From Methanocella sp. (GTDB lineage: Archaea; Halobacteriota; Methanocellia; Methanocellales; Methanocellaceae): a stretch of DNA of 29,797 nucleotides. A program made the translations under genes and the position numbers. How positions within the stretch are numbered: position 1 is the stretch's first letter; every line of letters starts with the position of its first letter. Location of the stretch: NCBI RefSeq assembly GCF_035506375.1, contig NZ_DATJPM010000059.1, positions 1 to 29,797 of the forward strand. The letters run 5' to 3'. The notes beneath the pieces are model-generated. The model worked only from the letters and a program-made list of their open reading frames with translations, was not told the DNA's origin and did not search any database. Of this stretch, positions 14,224 to 22,956 are shown piece by piece.

Positions 14224-14406
14224 ATGTGCATGAAAACGGCGATCATATTGCTGGCGGTCATGCTGATCCTGGCGCCGGCCCCGGCCTGCGCGATGGCACA
14301 TTGCGTCAGCACGGCAGTCGTCGGGGATTATAACCTGGGCTGCCCTGGATGTCCGGGGTGCCCGGACAACCCGGCCAGAGACCCGAACGAGCCTGCCTGC
14401 TTCTAG
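14224..14406 (+). CDS. small secreted cysteine/proline-rich peptide
   Basis: A 60-codon frame with a clear signal peptide (MKTAIILLAVMLILAPAPACA), then a short mature part with three CPGCPGCP-type repeats, five or six cysteines and a terminal Cys-Phe. Two ATG codons (14224, 14230) are possible and neither has a strong ribosome site. It starts eight bases after the KGG gene and is likely co-transcribed. Its stop overlaps the convergent receiver gene's stop. It may be exported and cross-linked or bind metal; no family is recognised. Confidence 0.5.
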   Translation: MCMKTAIILLAVMLILAPAPACAMAHCVSTAVVGDYNLGCPGCPGCPDNPARDPNEPACF

Positions 14407-14792
14407 GTACAGCCGAACCCCCGCTCTACGGCGTCGACGATCAGCCTGATGCTCACGGGCTTCTTTAAGAATTCGAACGCTCCGGCAGCCATGGCCTCGT
14501 CCTTCACGCCTGCGTCGGCGCTCAGGAAGACGATCTTCGCTTCAGGGTCCACTTTCAATATTTTTTTTGCGACCTCGATGCCATTCATCAGCGGAAGGCG
14601 GTAGTCCATGATGAGGACGTGGGGCTTCGGCGTGCATTCGATGTACTTTTTTATCGCCTCAGGGCCGTCGTAGGCGACGAAGCAGATGACGATGCTCCTC
14701 CGGCTAAAGACCTTCAGATAGACCTTGACGAGTTCCCTCTCGTCCTCGACAATGGCCAGCCCCACGTTACATCTTTCACTACATTCTTTCAT
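14403..14792 (-). CDS. stand-alone response regulator receiver domain
   Basis: CheY-like receiver of 129 aa without an output domain. Acidic pair Glu16-Asp17, phospho-acceptor Asp63 in LIMDYRLPLMNG, the switch Ser91 (VFLSAD) and the conserved lysine in FLKKP (Lys111) are all present, so it should be phosphorylatable. It overlaps the sensor kinase stop codon by four bases (ATGA at 14789-14792), making it the direct partner. With no output domain it may act by protein binding or as a phosphate relay. Confidence 0.93.
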   Translation of the reverse strand: MKECSERCNVGLAIVEDERELVKVYLKVFSRRSIVICFVAYDGPEAIKKYIECTPKPHVLIMDYRLPLMNGIEVAKKILKVDPEAKIVFLSADAGVKDEAMAAGAFEFLKKPVSIRLIVDAVERGFGCT

Positions 14793-16594
14793 TTTTCCTC
14801 CTCCCTCACCGGCAGCGACACGACAAACCTGGCCCCCTTCGAAGAGTCGCCCGGCACGCGGTCCTCGACTCTGATATCTCCACCGATGCTCTCCGCCAGG
14901 CTCCGGGCGATGAACAGGCCCAGGCCCCGGCCGTGGGCCTTCGTTTCTCCCCTCTGGAAACGGTTAAATAGCCTGGCCTTAATCCCGTCGGGGATCCCCG
15001 GGCCGTTGTCGGCGACGGAAACATCATAGAATTTTTTGCCCGCTCTTTCAACGCCCTGGACGACGATGTCGACCGTCACGTCGCCCCCGGAGTGCTTGAT
15101 CGCGTTGCCGACGAGGTTGCAGAACACCTCTTTCATGAGCGCCGGGCCCTCGATGATCAGGCCTTTTTTCGGCGCGTAGGTGATCGTCACCTTCTTATCT
15201 GCAGGATTCGGAGCGTCCCGGATACACTCTATTATCATGTCGTTGATGTCCTCCGGCTGGAACGCCTCCTGCCGCTCGTTGATCGCCTGGATCCTGCGGA
15301 CGTTGTCGATGATGCCCGCGCTGCTCGATGCGGAGCCCAGGGCATCGGCGATGGACTCCTTCTGCTCCGCCGTCAGGTTCGGGTCCTCGCTTATGAGCTC
15401 CAGGTTACCGATCGTCACCTGGTTGAGGTTGTTGATGTCGTGGCCCATGATGTCCAGGTATAGCTCCGCACGGTTTTTCTCACCCACGAGCTTTTCCCGG
15501 TCTTCCGCGATGCGCGTGGCCATATTATCCATGCACACGGCCACCTGGCCGATCTCGTCCTTCCGCTTCATCGGGAGGTACTGGCGGTAATCACGGCTGT
15601 TGGTTATGGCCCTCGCCGCATTATACAGCCCCAGGATGGGGTCGGTGATGCTCTTGCTGAACGCGTATGCGAGCGCCAGCGATATGGCGGCCAGCGCAAG
15701 AGTAACGGCAGAGATCGCCCAGAGCGTGTTCGTCACCGGCTGATATGCGGCGGCGCTCGGCACGGCGACAACGACACCCCACCCTGTGCTATTAACGGGA
15801 TAATAAGCGACAAGACGGTCATCCTTCTCGATGGGATTGTACTGCTCTGCAACGCCCTTTTTGCCCTCCATTACATCCCGTACGGCGGGGACCCGGCTAA
15901 AATCGGACATGCTGCTCATGAAGCCCGGATTGCTATGGACGATAATGTTCCCGGACCCGTTGACCAAATACACGTACGGGCCGTTTCTTGCCGCCGTTCC
16001 TATGACAGAATTCGTAAAGTTTTTCATATCGTAAATGCCCACGACCGTGCCTATGGTCGTATCATTCGGGCCTCGTATGGGCGCGCCGACGTAGATCGTC
16101 GATGAGCCATCGATATCGTTGCCTGTCGCGATGGCAATGGGACGGGACGTGTTGAGGACAGGGCCGACATATGGCCGATCTAAAAAGCTCCTCCCGATGA
16201 TGTCGGGGTAGGTAAAATTTGTATAATTTGTATAAATCGTATCATATGACATTACCCTGCCGGAGCTGTCCGTGGTAAAGGCCGAATCGAAAGCAACGCT
16301 CTGTTCGGCTATATACCGGGTCGTCTCGTTTAAAAAGGACCAGTTTCTTTCTTCGACGGCCCTTATGACCAGAGGCCTGTCGGCGATACTCGTGAGATAG
16401 TTCTCGCTCAGGTTCACATAGCTGGCAGTAAGCTCCGATATGGTCTCCGCCTGGCCCATGTTATTATCCCAGATGCTATGCTTTAACACGTCCTGGAAGT
16501 ATAACGCGCCGATGACCCCTGCGACTAGCAAGGGTATGATAATTAACGGAACAAATAAAAGGGCGACCTTCGACCGGATGGAATTATAACTCAT
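14789..16594 (-). CDS. membrane sensor histidine kinase (dCache-HAMP-kinase)
   Basis: 601 aa. The first membrane helix lies at about 9-33. A large extracellular double-Cache sensor (about 35-285) contains the typical YVGAPI and VVVAVPS strands. The second helix lies at about 290-312, and HAMP at about 313-365. The dimerisation helix carries His385 in YLDIMGHDINN, the HDIxN type common in methanogen kinases. The HATPase domain has the N-box around Glu489-Asn497, DNGPG at 529-533 and GRGLGL at 555-560. It should autophosphorylate and pass phosphate to the receiver at 14403-14792. The ligand is unknown; Cache domains usually bind small molecules. The TATA box about 30 bases before the ATG suggests a leaderless message. 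Confidence 0.94.
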   Translation of the reverse strand: MSYNSIRSKVALLFVPLIIIPLLVAGVIGALYFQDVLKHSIWDNNMGQAETISELTASYVNLSENYLTSIADRPLVIRAVEERNWSFLNETTRYIAEQSVAFDSAFTTDSSGRVMSYDTIYTNYTNFTYPDIIGRSFLDRPYVGPVLNTSRPIAIATGNDIDGSSTIYVGAPIRGPNDTTIGTVVGIYDMKNFTNSVIGTAARNGPYVYLVNGSGNIIVHSNPGFMSSMSDFSRVPAVRDVMEGKKGVAEQYNPIEKDDRLVAYYPVNSTGWGVVVAVPSAAAYQPVTNTLWAISAVTLALAAISLALAYAFSKSITDPILGLYNAARAITNSRDYRQYLPMKRKDEIGQVAVCMDNMATRIAEDREKLVGEKNRAELYLDIMGHDINNLNQVTIGNLELISEDPNLTAEQKESIADALGSASSSAGIIDNVRRIQAINERQEAFQPEDINDMIIECIRDAPNPADKKVTITYAPKKGLIIEGPALMKEVFCNLVGNAIKHSGGDVTVDIVVQGVERAGKKFYDVSVADNGPGIPDGIKARLFNRFQRGETKAHGRGLGLFIARSLAESIGGDIRVEDRVPGDSSKGARFVVSLPVREEEK

Positions 16595-16617
16595 TACGTT
16601 AATAAAATAAAATTAAT

Positions 16618-16630
16618 CGCATATAGCTTT
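16618..16630 (-). promoter_or_regulatory. TATA box for the kinase-receiver operon
   Basis: AAGCTATATGCG on the minus strand is centred about 30 bases before the kinase ATG. Transcription would begin near the start codon, and no ribosome site is seen, so a leaderless transcript is likely. Confidence 0.45.
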
Positions 16631-16710
16631 TACTTAACGAATAAATAAAAAAATAAGATATTCTTATGGTTAACTGAAGCTCCTGATGCGGCTTGTTTTG
16701 CCAGCCCGGC

Positions 16711-17439
16711 CTATTTTTTCTTCAGCCGTCTCATTAGTCCTTTTCTCAGGAACCGGAAGTATACGACGACTGCGGCTATTGCCAGTATGGCCAGCAGGGC
16801 CACGACCACTATCAGGGTAACGGGGATCTGCCCGGCCAGGCCGGCCGGCTCGGGCGTTACCGTCGAAGGCTCAGGCGTCGGGACATAGACCGTGGGAACG
16901 ACGACCGTGGGCTTGGGCTGAGCGGTAGGCTCCGGCGTGGCCGTGGGCCCCTCGCTGCCCTGCGAGCCGGCGTATAAGACGATATTGCCCATGATGGTGC
17001 TCGTATGGTTCGCGTCGATGCCGAACGTGCTCGAGTAGCCCTCGCCGAGGTCGCTCTTGTTCACGTACAGCATGAACATGTTCATGCTTTGCTCGAGGGT
17101 CCCGGCGCTTCCGTCCGCCCCGGTATGCCGGTTGGAGCTGTATGTGGCGCCCAGGCCGCCGATGTTAAAATTGCCGCTCGAGTCCGTCGTCGTATTGGCG
17201 TATTCACGGCCCGGGGACTGGACATCGACGACCGCGACGTAGGCCCCTTCCACGCCCTGCGCCTGGTCGAGGGACGAGACCACTTTGCCGCTGACGGAGC
17301 CCTTGATGCCCCGGTCCAGGTAGACGGTATGCGGGTAGCTCGCCCCCCGCTCGGACGGCATAAAGGCCAATGCCGGCATCACGATGAAAATCCCCGCGAT
17401 CAGGAAGATTAATAGTAACTTGATAACGCTTCTCGCCAT
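16711..17439 (-). CDS. surface protein with carboxypeptidase-regulatory-like domain
   Basis: 242 aa from the ATG at 17439, which has GGTGG seven bases upstream. An N-terminal signal/anchor (about 5-26) is followed by an Ig-like carboxypeptidase-regulatory domain (about 43-150: GSVSGKVVSSLDQAQGVEGAYVAVVDV and SSGNFNIGGLGATY). Next come a Pro/Thr-rich stalk (about 165-200) and a C-terminal membrane helix (about 207-230) with a basic RRLKKK tail. The protein should be anchored in the membrane with its beta domain outside, linked by a stalk that may be O-glycosylated. Function unknown; likely structural or adhesive. It is 97 bases downstream of the next surface-protein gene. Confidence 0.78.
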   Translation of the reverse strand: MARSVIKLLLIFLIAGIFIVMPALAFMPSERGASYPHTVYLDRGIKGSVSGKVVSSLDQAQGVEGAYVAVVDVQSPGREYANTTTDSSGNFNIGGLGATYSSNRHTGADGSAGTLEQSMNMFMLYVNKSDLGEGYSSTFGIDANHTSTIMGNIVLYAGSQGSEGPTATPEPTAQPKPTVVVPTVYVPTPEPSTVTPEPAGLAGQIPVTLIVVVALLAILAIAAVVVYFRFLRKGLMRRLKKK

Positions 17440-17535
17440 ATAAGCCACCGATCAATAACAACTCGAAATGAAAGCATATGAAGGTTATGTCATGATCGTG
17501 CAACTATTGCCTGAAAAAAGAATACGTTTTTAGCG

Positions 17536-18153
17536 CTAAACCTGGCTCACGTCGAGTATCTTCGTGCCCGTCGAGTCCAGGATGACGTCCCAGTAGATGC
17601 CCGCCTGGCCCACGCGCACCTTCCAGGCGTCCTCGCCGTTATACTGCGTCCCGGCGATGTCGCCGATGTCGCTCGCGTCGAGCGTATACGTGAGCGGGAT
17701 GCCCATGTAGCCGCCCTTGTACGTGAGGTTAGAGCCGACGAGGGTAGCCTTGATCGCGTCAGTAGGGGGCGTGCCGTACTGCTTTTGCTTGAATATGCTG
17801 CCTCCGAACGTGTCGCCCGGGCCCGAGAACATGTCGCCGCTAAAGAGAGAGTTAGACGCCTTCGCCGGAGTCGTATCGTAGCTATAGTCCGAGAACGGGC
17901 TGCCGCCGAACATGCTGCCATATCCGAAGGGACTGCTATATCCAGAAGAGCTACCATACCCAAAAGAGCTGCCGAACGGCGAGCCGAACATGCTATAAGG
18001 GCTGTTGAGACCGCCCGGCATGCCGAACGGGCTCGAATAGCCCGGGCCGGACCAGGAGTACGATGTGCTCCAGCCCGCCGCGGGGACGGCGAGCACGATG
18101 AGCCCTATGAATAATACCATAACCTTACCCAATGACACCTCTAAACACCTCAT
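17536..18153 (-). CDS. secreted Gly/Ser/Tyr/Phe-rich protein
   Basis: About 205 aa with a signal peptide (VMVLFIGLIVLAVPAAG). Residues about 27-92 are low complexity, made of SSPFG/GYGS/MFGS-like units. A folded C-terminal part (about 125-205) includes IYWDVILDSTGTKILDVSQV and resembles small PepSY-like or beta-sheet domains, though I cannot name it. The start is uncertain: the ATG at 18153 lacks a ribosome site, whereas the GTG at 18138 has GAGGTG seven bases before it. The aromatic-glycine region is of the kind that self-assembles. Followed by the carboxypeptidase-regulatory surface protein. Confidence 0.7.
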   Translation of the reverse strand: MRCLEVSLGKVMVLFIGLIVLAVPAAGWSTSYSWSGPGYSSPFGMPGGLNSPYSMFGSPFGSSFGYGSSSGYSSPFGYGSMFGGSPFSDYSYDTTPAKASNSLFSGDMFSGPGDTFGGSIFKQKQYGTPPTDAIKATLVGSNLTYKGGYMGIPLTYTLDASDIGDIAGTQYNGEDAWKVRVGQAGIYWDVILDSTGTKILDVSQV

Positions 18154-18301
18154 TGCTTATTATAAAAAAGTAATAATAAATACATTATGCGCTCTCTGCG
18201 CAACTTTTAAAATAAAATGAGCGGACAGGATTAAAAAACCCCAAATCCTATAAATATTAATGCGTAATGTAGTAGTATACTAAATTCAGGAGTTTATCTT
18301 C

Positions 18302-18640
18302 ATGGCTGAGACGACACAGTTCGTAAAGGAGGTCAACGACGCCGGCTTCGACGAGGCTGTCAAGAGCAACCATGTCACCGTCGTCGACTGCTGGGCGCCC
18401 TGGTGCGGCCCGTGCAGGATCCTGGCGCCCACGATCGAGGCTCTCGCGAAGGATTACGGCGACAGGGTGAAGTTCTTTAAGCTGAACACGGACGAGAACC
18501 CGAAGGTGACCACCCAGTTCCGCATCCGTAGTATTCCAACTTTGTTCATATTCGTTGACGGTAAGCTGGCGGACACTATTATCGGAGCCGTTCCGCGCCA
18601 GTATATCGAGAGCAAGCTGAAGGCTCTGCTTCCCCAATAA
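18302..18640 (+). CDS. trxA: thioredoxin
   Basis: Classical thioredoxin of 112 aa with the active site WCGPC at 34-38 and the following RILAPTIEALAKDY helix. The cis-proline lies in RSIPTLFIF near residue 78, and there is a conserved GAVPRQYIESKL end. It reduces protein disulfides in the cytoplasm with a thioredoxin reductase that is not in this window. AGGAG lies nine bases before the ATG and AT-rich TATA-like sequence about 40 bases upstream. It is convergent with top6A. Confidence 0.95.
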   Translation: MAETTQFVKEVNDAGFDEAVKSNHVTVVDCWAPWCGPCRILAPTIEALAKDYGDRVKFFKLNTDENPKVTTQFRIRSIPTLFIFVDGKLADTIIGAVPRQYIESKLKALLPQ

Positions 18641-18646
18641 ATCATT

Positions 18647-19978
18647 TTATACTTTCACTTTGAGCTTTTCCTTTAGCTTGGCCCTGAGATATTTTTTATA
18701 GAACTCTTTCTTTTTCAGGGGCGAGCCGGCGGCCGTGCCCAGCGCCTCAAGCTCGGTCTTCATTCCCGATTTAACGAACCACGTGTTCTCGCCCTTCCAG
18801 TAGTCGTCCTGCATGTACGGCAGAGACAGGTTGTTCTGGGCCCGGGTGGTGTCGTTGGCGCTCAGCGGCTCCTGCACGCTCTTCCATACCTCCCTGAGCC
18901 AGGAGTCGACGTCGGCGGATTCGATGCCCAGGAAGGCGGCCTTCGAGGCATGGAGGCCGCTCAAGTGCGCCGCCGCGATGCTGCCGCTTAATACGGATTT
19001 GGCGATCATGCCCGACCAGGGCGACAGGTCCGTGAGGACGCCGATGGGGATGCCCTTCTCAGACAGGAGCTTGATCAGCGCCCGGCACCCTCTCGCCGGC
19101 TGGCCGCCCAGGTGGATGAGCCCTATGTTCAGCTCGTCGGCGACCTTTAATTTCTTCAGGTCCATGAAGACGCCCGTCTTCTCGATAGCGATTATGGCTT
19201 TAACCTTATGGGATTTTACCTCCCACTGCCCTGCCAGGCCGGTGATGCCCTGCTCCCTCTCCTTACAGCTGAACTCCTTGCCTTCCTCGTCGACGAGCGT
19301 TATGTCGCCGTATATGAGCCCCCTCGGATCGGCGATGATGTTTAAATTTTCCCTTTGCATGCGGATGATGCGCTCCAGCGTATCGATAAGCCGGTCGCTC
19401 TCGCCCTGGCCGTTCAGGTCCATCCACGGGTACTTCTGGAACTGGTTCTTCAGCATGTAGTAGCAGTCCCTCTTCGTGGACACGGAGTTGGCGGCCACCG
19501 TCTCGATGACGTGGTTCACCAGGAACTGCAATTTCGCTATCGTCGCCGCCTGGTCGATGTTGGCAGTGCTCATGGCGACAGTGTCCCCGGTGACGTTGTA
19601 CCCTTCCACGTCATCGTACTCAACGGAGCTCCTGTCGACCTTCAGGGCCTTAAAAGTATACGGCAGCGCGTTCTCGACGCGGACCATCGAGCCCAGGCAG
19701 GAGGCCGACAGGATCATGATCGCCTGCTCCTGGTCACGCGTGAGCCTCCGATCCCGGAGAATATTCCGGGCCAGGGTCATGCCCGAATGCCCCTCTTCCT
19801 CGAGCCGGTCCAGCATTTTGATAAAGTCGGCCCGCTTCGCGGACGAGGCTATGTCGTACAGGCCCTCGAAATCATCGGCCATCGCCGCGGCCTCGATCTC
19901 GTCGTAGAGGCGCATGCGGACGGCCGTCTTGCCACCGGGCTTCCTCTGGGGCTTAGTATCTACTTTCTTTACGGCCAA
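18647..19978 (-). CDS. top6A: divergent topoisomerase VI subunit A (Spo11-like)
   Basis: 443 aa against about 370 in typical archaeal Top6A; the extra length is mainly N-terminal. The 5Y-CAP region carries STKRDCYYM with the likely catalytic Tyr174, which attacks DNA. The Toprim domain keeps Glu266 (AIIAIEKTG) and the GGQPARG motif at 291-297. However, the metal-binding DxD motif, normally DGDP, reads Asp317-Leu-Ser319-Pro. This loss of the second aspartate is unusual and may alter metal use. The start is a TTG at 19978, three bases after the top6B stop, with no clear ribosome site; the ATG at 19915 is an alternative. Operon order top6B-top6A is canonical. A diverged paralogue or a lineage-specific main enzyme are both possible. 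Confidence 0.88.
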   Translation of the reverse strand: MAVKKVDTKPQRKPGGKTAVRMRLYDEIEAAAMADDFEGLYDIASSAKRADFIKMLDRLEEEGHSGMTLARNILRDRRLTRDQEQAIMILSASCLGSMVRVENALPYTFKALKVDRSSVEYDDVEGYNVTGDTVAMSTANIDQAATIAKLQFLVNHVIETVAANSVSTKRDCYYMLKNQFQKYPWMDLNGQGESDRLIDTLERIIRMQRENLNIIADPRGLIYGDITLVDEEGKEFSCKEREQGITGLAGQWEVKSHKVKAIIAIEKTGVFMDLKKLKVADELNIGLIHLGGQPARGCRALIKLLSEKGIPIGVLTDLSPWSGMIAKSVLSGSIAAAHLSGLHASKAAFLGIESADVDSWLREVWKSVQEPLSANDTTRAQNNLSLPYMQDDYWKGENTWFVKSGMKTELEALGTAAGSPLKKKEFYKKYLRAKLKEKLKVKV

Positions 19979-19980
19979 AG

Positions 19981-21618
19981 TCAGGCGGCGACCGCCGCAT
20001 CCTTCACCTCCGTGACCTTATTAGGGGCCGTCCTCCACACGTCCAGCCTGTACTGGCTGACCACTTCCCAGAGCGAGTCGTCAAAGCCGAACGCCTCGGC
20101 GTACTCCAGGTCGGCGACCTTCTTCCCGGCGAACCGGTTAAGCTCTCGCAGCAGCAGCGAGTGGATGACCGCCTTCTTCTTGCCCTTGATGAGGCTCTCC
20201 TCGGTCCGCCTGATCTGGCGGATATGCTTCGAGATCTTCCTCCCGCAGTCCTGTAGGGCTAGCCGTATTTCCTCGTAGTACTCGTCCACGGCCTTTATGG
20301 CCTCCTTGCTCTCGCTCGTGTAAGGGATGTTGACGCCCGCCACGTGGACGAACACATGGGACTTAGACTCCTGGGTGATCTCGTACCGGCTCAGCCCCGC
20401 CTCCCGGGCGGCCTTGAGGATGACGTCGCTCGACTCGGAGAAGAGCAGCGGCACCCGGTTGACGAACCGGTGGACGAACACGCCGGTCACGGGGTCGGGG
20501 GAGCCGCCGAAGTCCGCCTCGCAGTTGTAGGCGATGATGACCTCGACCAGGAACGGCTGGCCGCGCATGGCGGACGGCTTACGGGTGACGGCCGAGATGA
20601 ATTTGGGCCGGAGCCGGTCCACGACGCCCTTGATGAGGATGGCCTCCCCGACCGGGGACAGGCACTCCGGCGAGGGCGGCAGGGTCTCCACGAGCCGCAT
20701 GGCCTCCACGAGGCCGTTCAGCTCTTTTCTGGTGAATTCCGCGGGCGGCTTGTCCACTTCAATGGAATCCTTGCACTGCCTGATGATGCTCCTCACGGTC
20801 TCGGAGCGCACCCGGTCGAACTCGCCCTTAAGAAAATCGTAGAGCCTCTTGTGCTTCGTCCTCGCTGTCATCCTGCTCAGCAGGTCGTAGTCCGCGCCCA
20901 GAGGGTGGGGCTTCGTCTCCACGGGCTGTTTCGGGAGCCCGTCGGTCCTCCGCTCGACGTCAAGCCGGTCCTTCTCGTCCACGCCGTCGTAGTGCAGCGC
21001 CAGGTGGGGGTTAATGGCCGCCGTGAGCTCCAGGTACTCCATGATGCGCGCCGAGAACATGGCCTCCAGCACCACGCTGACCTCCACGCCCCGCCAGCCG
21101 TCAGACTTCTCTTTGTAAGTATTATGGATCTTCGCGGCGTTCTTATTCACGTCTACCGTGAGCTCGTAGACGTGCGTGTTCCGGCCGTCCGTCGAAGACC
21201 TCACGACCGTGTGCTCGCCAGTTTTTATCTGCGATATCAGTACGACGGCGGAGACGCCGATGCCCTGCTGCCCCCGCGACTGTTTCCTGACGCCGAACTT
21301 GCTGCCGTACAGCAGCTTACCGAACACGGGCGGGATGTTCTTAGGCATTATCCCGGGGCCGTTATCCCTGACCATGAGGCGGTACCGCTTCAGCCGGCCC
21401 TTCTCGTCGATGCTCTTCAGGTCGATCCAGACCTCGGGTAAAATGCCCGCCGACTCGCAGGCGTCCAGTGAATTGGTGAGTATCTCGTGGATGGACATCG
21501 GTATCATCTTGAGCGAGCTCTCAAAGCCCACTAAGTGGGGGTTCGTGGCGATGAACTCGCTGAAGGATATCTCCTTCATGTCCTTTGCCAGCTCTCTGGC
21601 CGTTTTTCTTTCTGCCAT
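19981..21618 (-). CDS. top6B: topoisomerase VI subunit B
   Basis: GHKL ATPase subunit of topoisomerase VI, 545 aa, which with Top6A relaxes and decatenates DNA by passing one duplex through another. The N-box is HEILTNSLDACESAG (Glu45, Asn49), followed by DNGPGI at 85-90 and the lid SRGQQGIGVSA at 114-124. A helix-two-turns-helix and transducer domain follow (about 225-470, with HRFVNRVPLLFSESSD). The length resembles the shorter crenarchaeal type rather than the longer methanosarcinal form with a C-terminal Ig-like extension. The ATG at 21618 is preceded by AAGG. First gene of the pair with top6A. Confidence 0.95.
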   Translation of the reverse strand: MAERKTARELAKDMKEISFSEFIATNPHLVGFESSLKMIPMSIHEILTNSLDACESAGILPEVWIDLKSIDEKGRLKRYRLMVRDNGPGIMPKNIPPVFGKLLYGSKFGVRKQSRGQQGIGVSAVVLISQIKTGEHTVVRSSTDGRNTHVYELTVDVNKNAAKIHNTYKEKSDGWRGVEVSVVLEAMFSARIMEYLELTAAINPHLALHYDGVDEKDRLDVERRTDGLPKQPVETKPHPLGADYDLLSRMTARTKHKRLYDFLKGEFDRVRSETVRSIIRQCKDSIEVDKPPAEFTRKELNGLVEAMRLVETLPPSPECLSPVGEAILIKGVVDRLRPKFISAVTRKPSAMRGQPFLVEVIIAYNCEADFGGSPDPVTGVFVHRFVNRVPLLFSESSDVILKAAREAGLSRYEITQESKSHVFVHVAGVNIPYTSESKEAIKAVDEYYEEIRLALQDCGRKISKHIRQIRRTEESLIKGKKKAVIHSLLLRELNRFAGKKVADLEYAEAFGFDDSLWEVVSQYRLDVWRTAPNKVTEVKDAAVAA

Positions 21619-21801
21619 ATTTATGCCTTTTTTTCGCCTATTTAGTATTATTAACGCTGTGTTAGTGCGCCGTGAAAGTAATATCGGGCCCTTTTGCCCT
21701 GATTAGCCCGTATCGTATTTTAATTGATGCAAGCCGGGCAACGGGTTATCTTTCGGGGCGGCCCGTAATATTAATGGGTATTACGCTCCCTACGGTTAAA
21801 C

Positions 21802-22956
21802 ATGAAGATCGCCGTGTTCACGGACACCTTCTTTCCCCAGGTCAACGGCGTGGTCAACGCCGTCCGGAACTTCGACCGGACGCTGTCGGGCCGGGGCCAC
21901 GAGGTAAGGGTTTTCACCGAAGGCCGGAAGCCCGGCACCGTCGAGATGGACGGTGCCGAAGTGCACCGCTACCAGGCCTTTACATTTTTACCGTACCCGG
22001 AGTTCGAGTCCTCGGTGGACGCCATTCGCCCCATCCGGGACGCCTCCCGCTTCAAGCCGGAGGTCGTCCACGCCCATACGCCTTTTGTCATGGGCTACTG
22101 CGCGTGGCGCACCGCCAGGCGCCTGAAAGTGCCGCTCGTGGGCACGTTCCACACTCCCGTGGACGAGTACGTGGTCTACATAGCGAAGCGTTTCACGGCG
22201 AGCCGGCACATGCTCCAGGGCATCGCGAAGGCCTACCAGAACTGGTTTTACGGCAATTGCGACGTGGTCATCGTCCCGGCGAGGTCCGCCGCCCGGTACA
22301 TCGACATAAAAAATAAGCGCGTTGAGGTCGTGTCCAACGGCCTCGACCTGAAAAGGTATGGCAGGGCCGGCAGGGGCGAATTCCGGGAGAGGTTCGGGCT
22401 CGGCGACGCGCCGGTCATCCTGCACGGCGGCCGGCTCAGCTTCGAGAAGCGCATCGACGGCGTCATCAGGGCCATGCCACTTGTGCTCGGGGCCATCCCG
22501 GACGCGAAGCTGCTCATCGTGGGCAAGGGCCCCTCGAGAAAGTCGCTCGACGCGCTCGTGGAAAAGCTCGGGCTGCAAGAGTCCGTCGTCTTCACGGGCT
22601 ACGTGGGCGACGAGGACTTCCCGAAGGCCTTCGCGGCGGCGGACGTGCTGGCGCTGAACTCGCCCGTGGAGACCCAGTCGCTCATCGTCCTGGAGGCATT
22701 CGCGACGGGGGTGCCCGTGGTGGGCGCCGACGCCGGGGCCATCCCGGACGCCGTAGTGCCGGGGGAGAACGGCTTCCTTTTTAATACGGACGATACGAAG
22801 GCCCTGGCCGGCTATCTGATCGCGGTCTTAGGCGATAAGGCGCTTCGGGAAAGGCTCGGGCAGGGCGCGCTCAGCACCGCGTCGGAGCACTCTCTCGAAA
22901 AAAGCACTGACAGGCTCCTGGCCGTTTACAGGAGCGCTATAGAAAAAAAGGCTTAG
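21802..22956 (+). CDS. glycosyltransferase family 4
   Basis: Retaining GT-B glycosyltransferase, 384 aa. The N-terminal domain starts MKIAVFTDTFFPQVNGV, typical of the diacylglycerol/phosphatidylinositol glycosyltransferase branch, and VVHAHTPFVMGY follows. The C-terminal nucleotide-sugar domain has HGGRLSFEKRIDGVI (about 212-226), LIVGKGP and the E-x7-E motif ETQSLIVLE (about 291-299) preceding AFATGVPVVG. It probably transfers a sugar from a nucleotide donor to a membrane lipid or glycan; the acceptor cannot be read from sequence. The ATG at 21802 fits the family start. Its stop overlaps the convergent zinc-protein gene by a few bases. Confidence 0.9.
   Translation: MKIAVFTDTFFPQVNGVVNAVRNFDRTLSGRGHEVRVFTEGRKPGTVEMDGAEVHRYQAFTFLPYPEFESSVDAIRPIRDASRFKPEVVHAHTPFVMGYCAWRTARRLKVPLVGTFHTPVDEYVVYIAKRFTASRHMLQGIAKAYQNWFYGNCDVVIVPARSAARYIDIKNKRVEVVSNGLDLKRYGRAGRGEFRERFGLGDAPVILHGGRLSFEKRIDGVIRAMPLVLGAIPDAKLLIVGKGPSRKSLDALVEKLGLQESVVFTGYVGDEDFPKAFAAADVLALNSPVETQSLIVLEAFATGVPVVGADAGAIPDAVVPGENGFLFNTDDTKALAGYLIAVLGDKALRERLGQGALSTASEHSLEKSTDRLLAVYRSAIEKKA

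Noticed and set aside
20344..21441. Plus-strand open frame of about 365 codons opposite top6B
   Set aside because: Shadow of the ATPase gene. It has no ribosome site, a biased composition and no recognisable domain.
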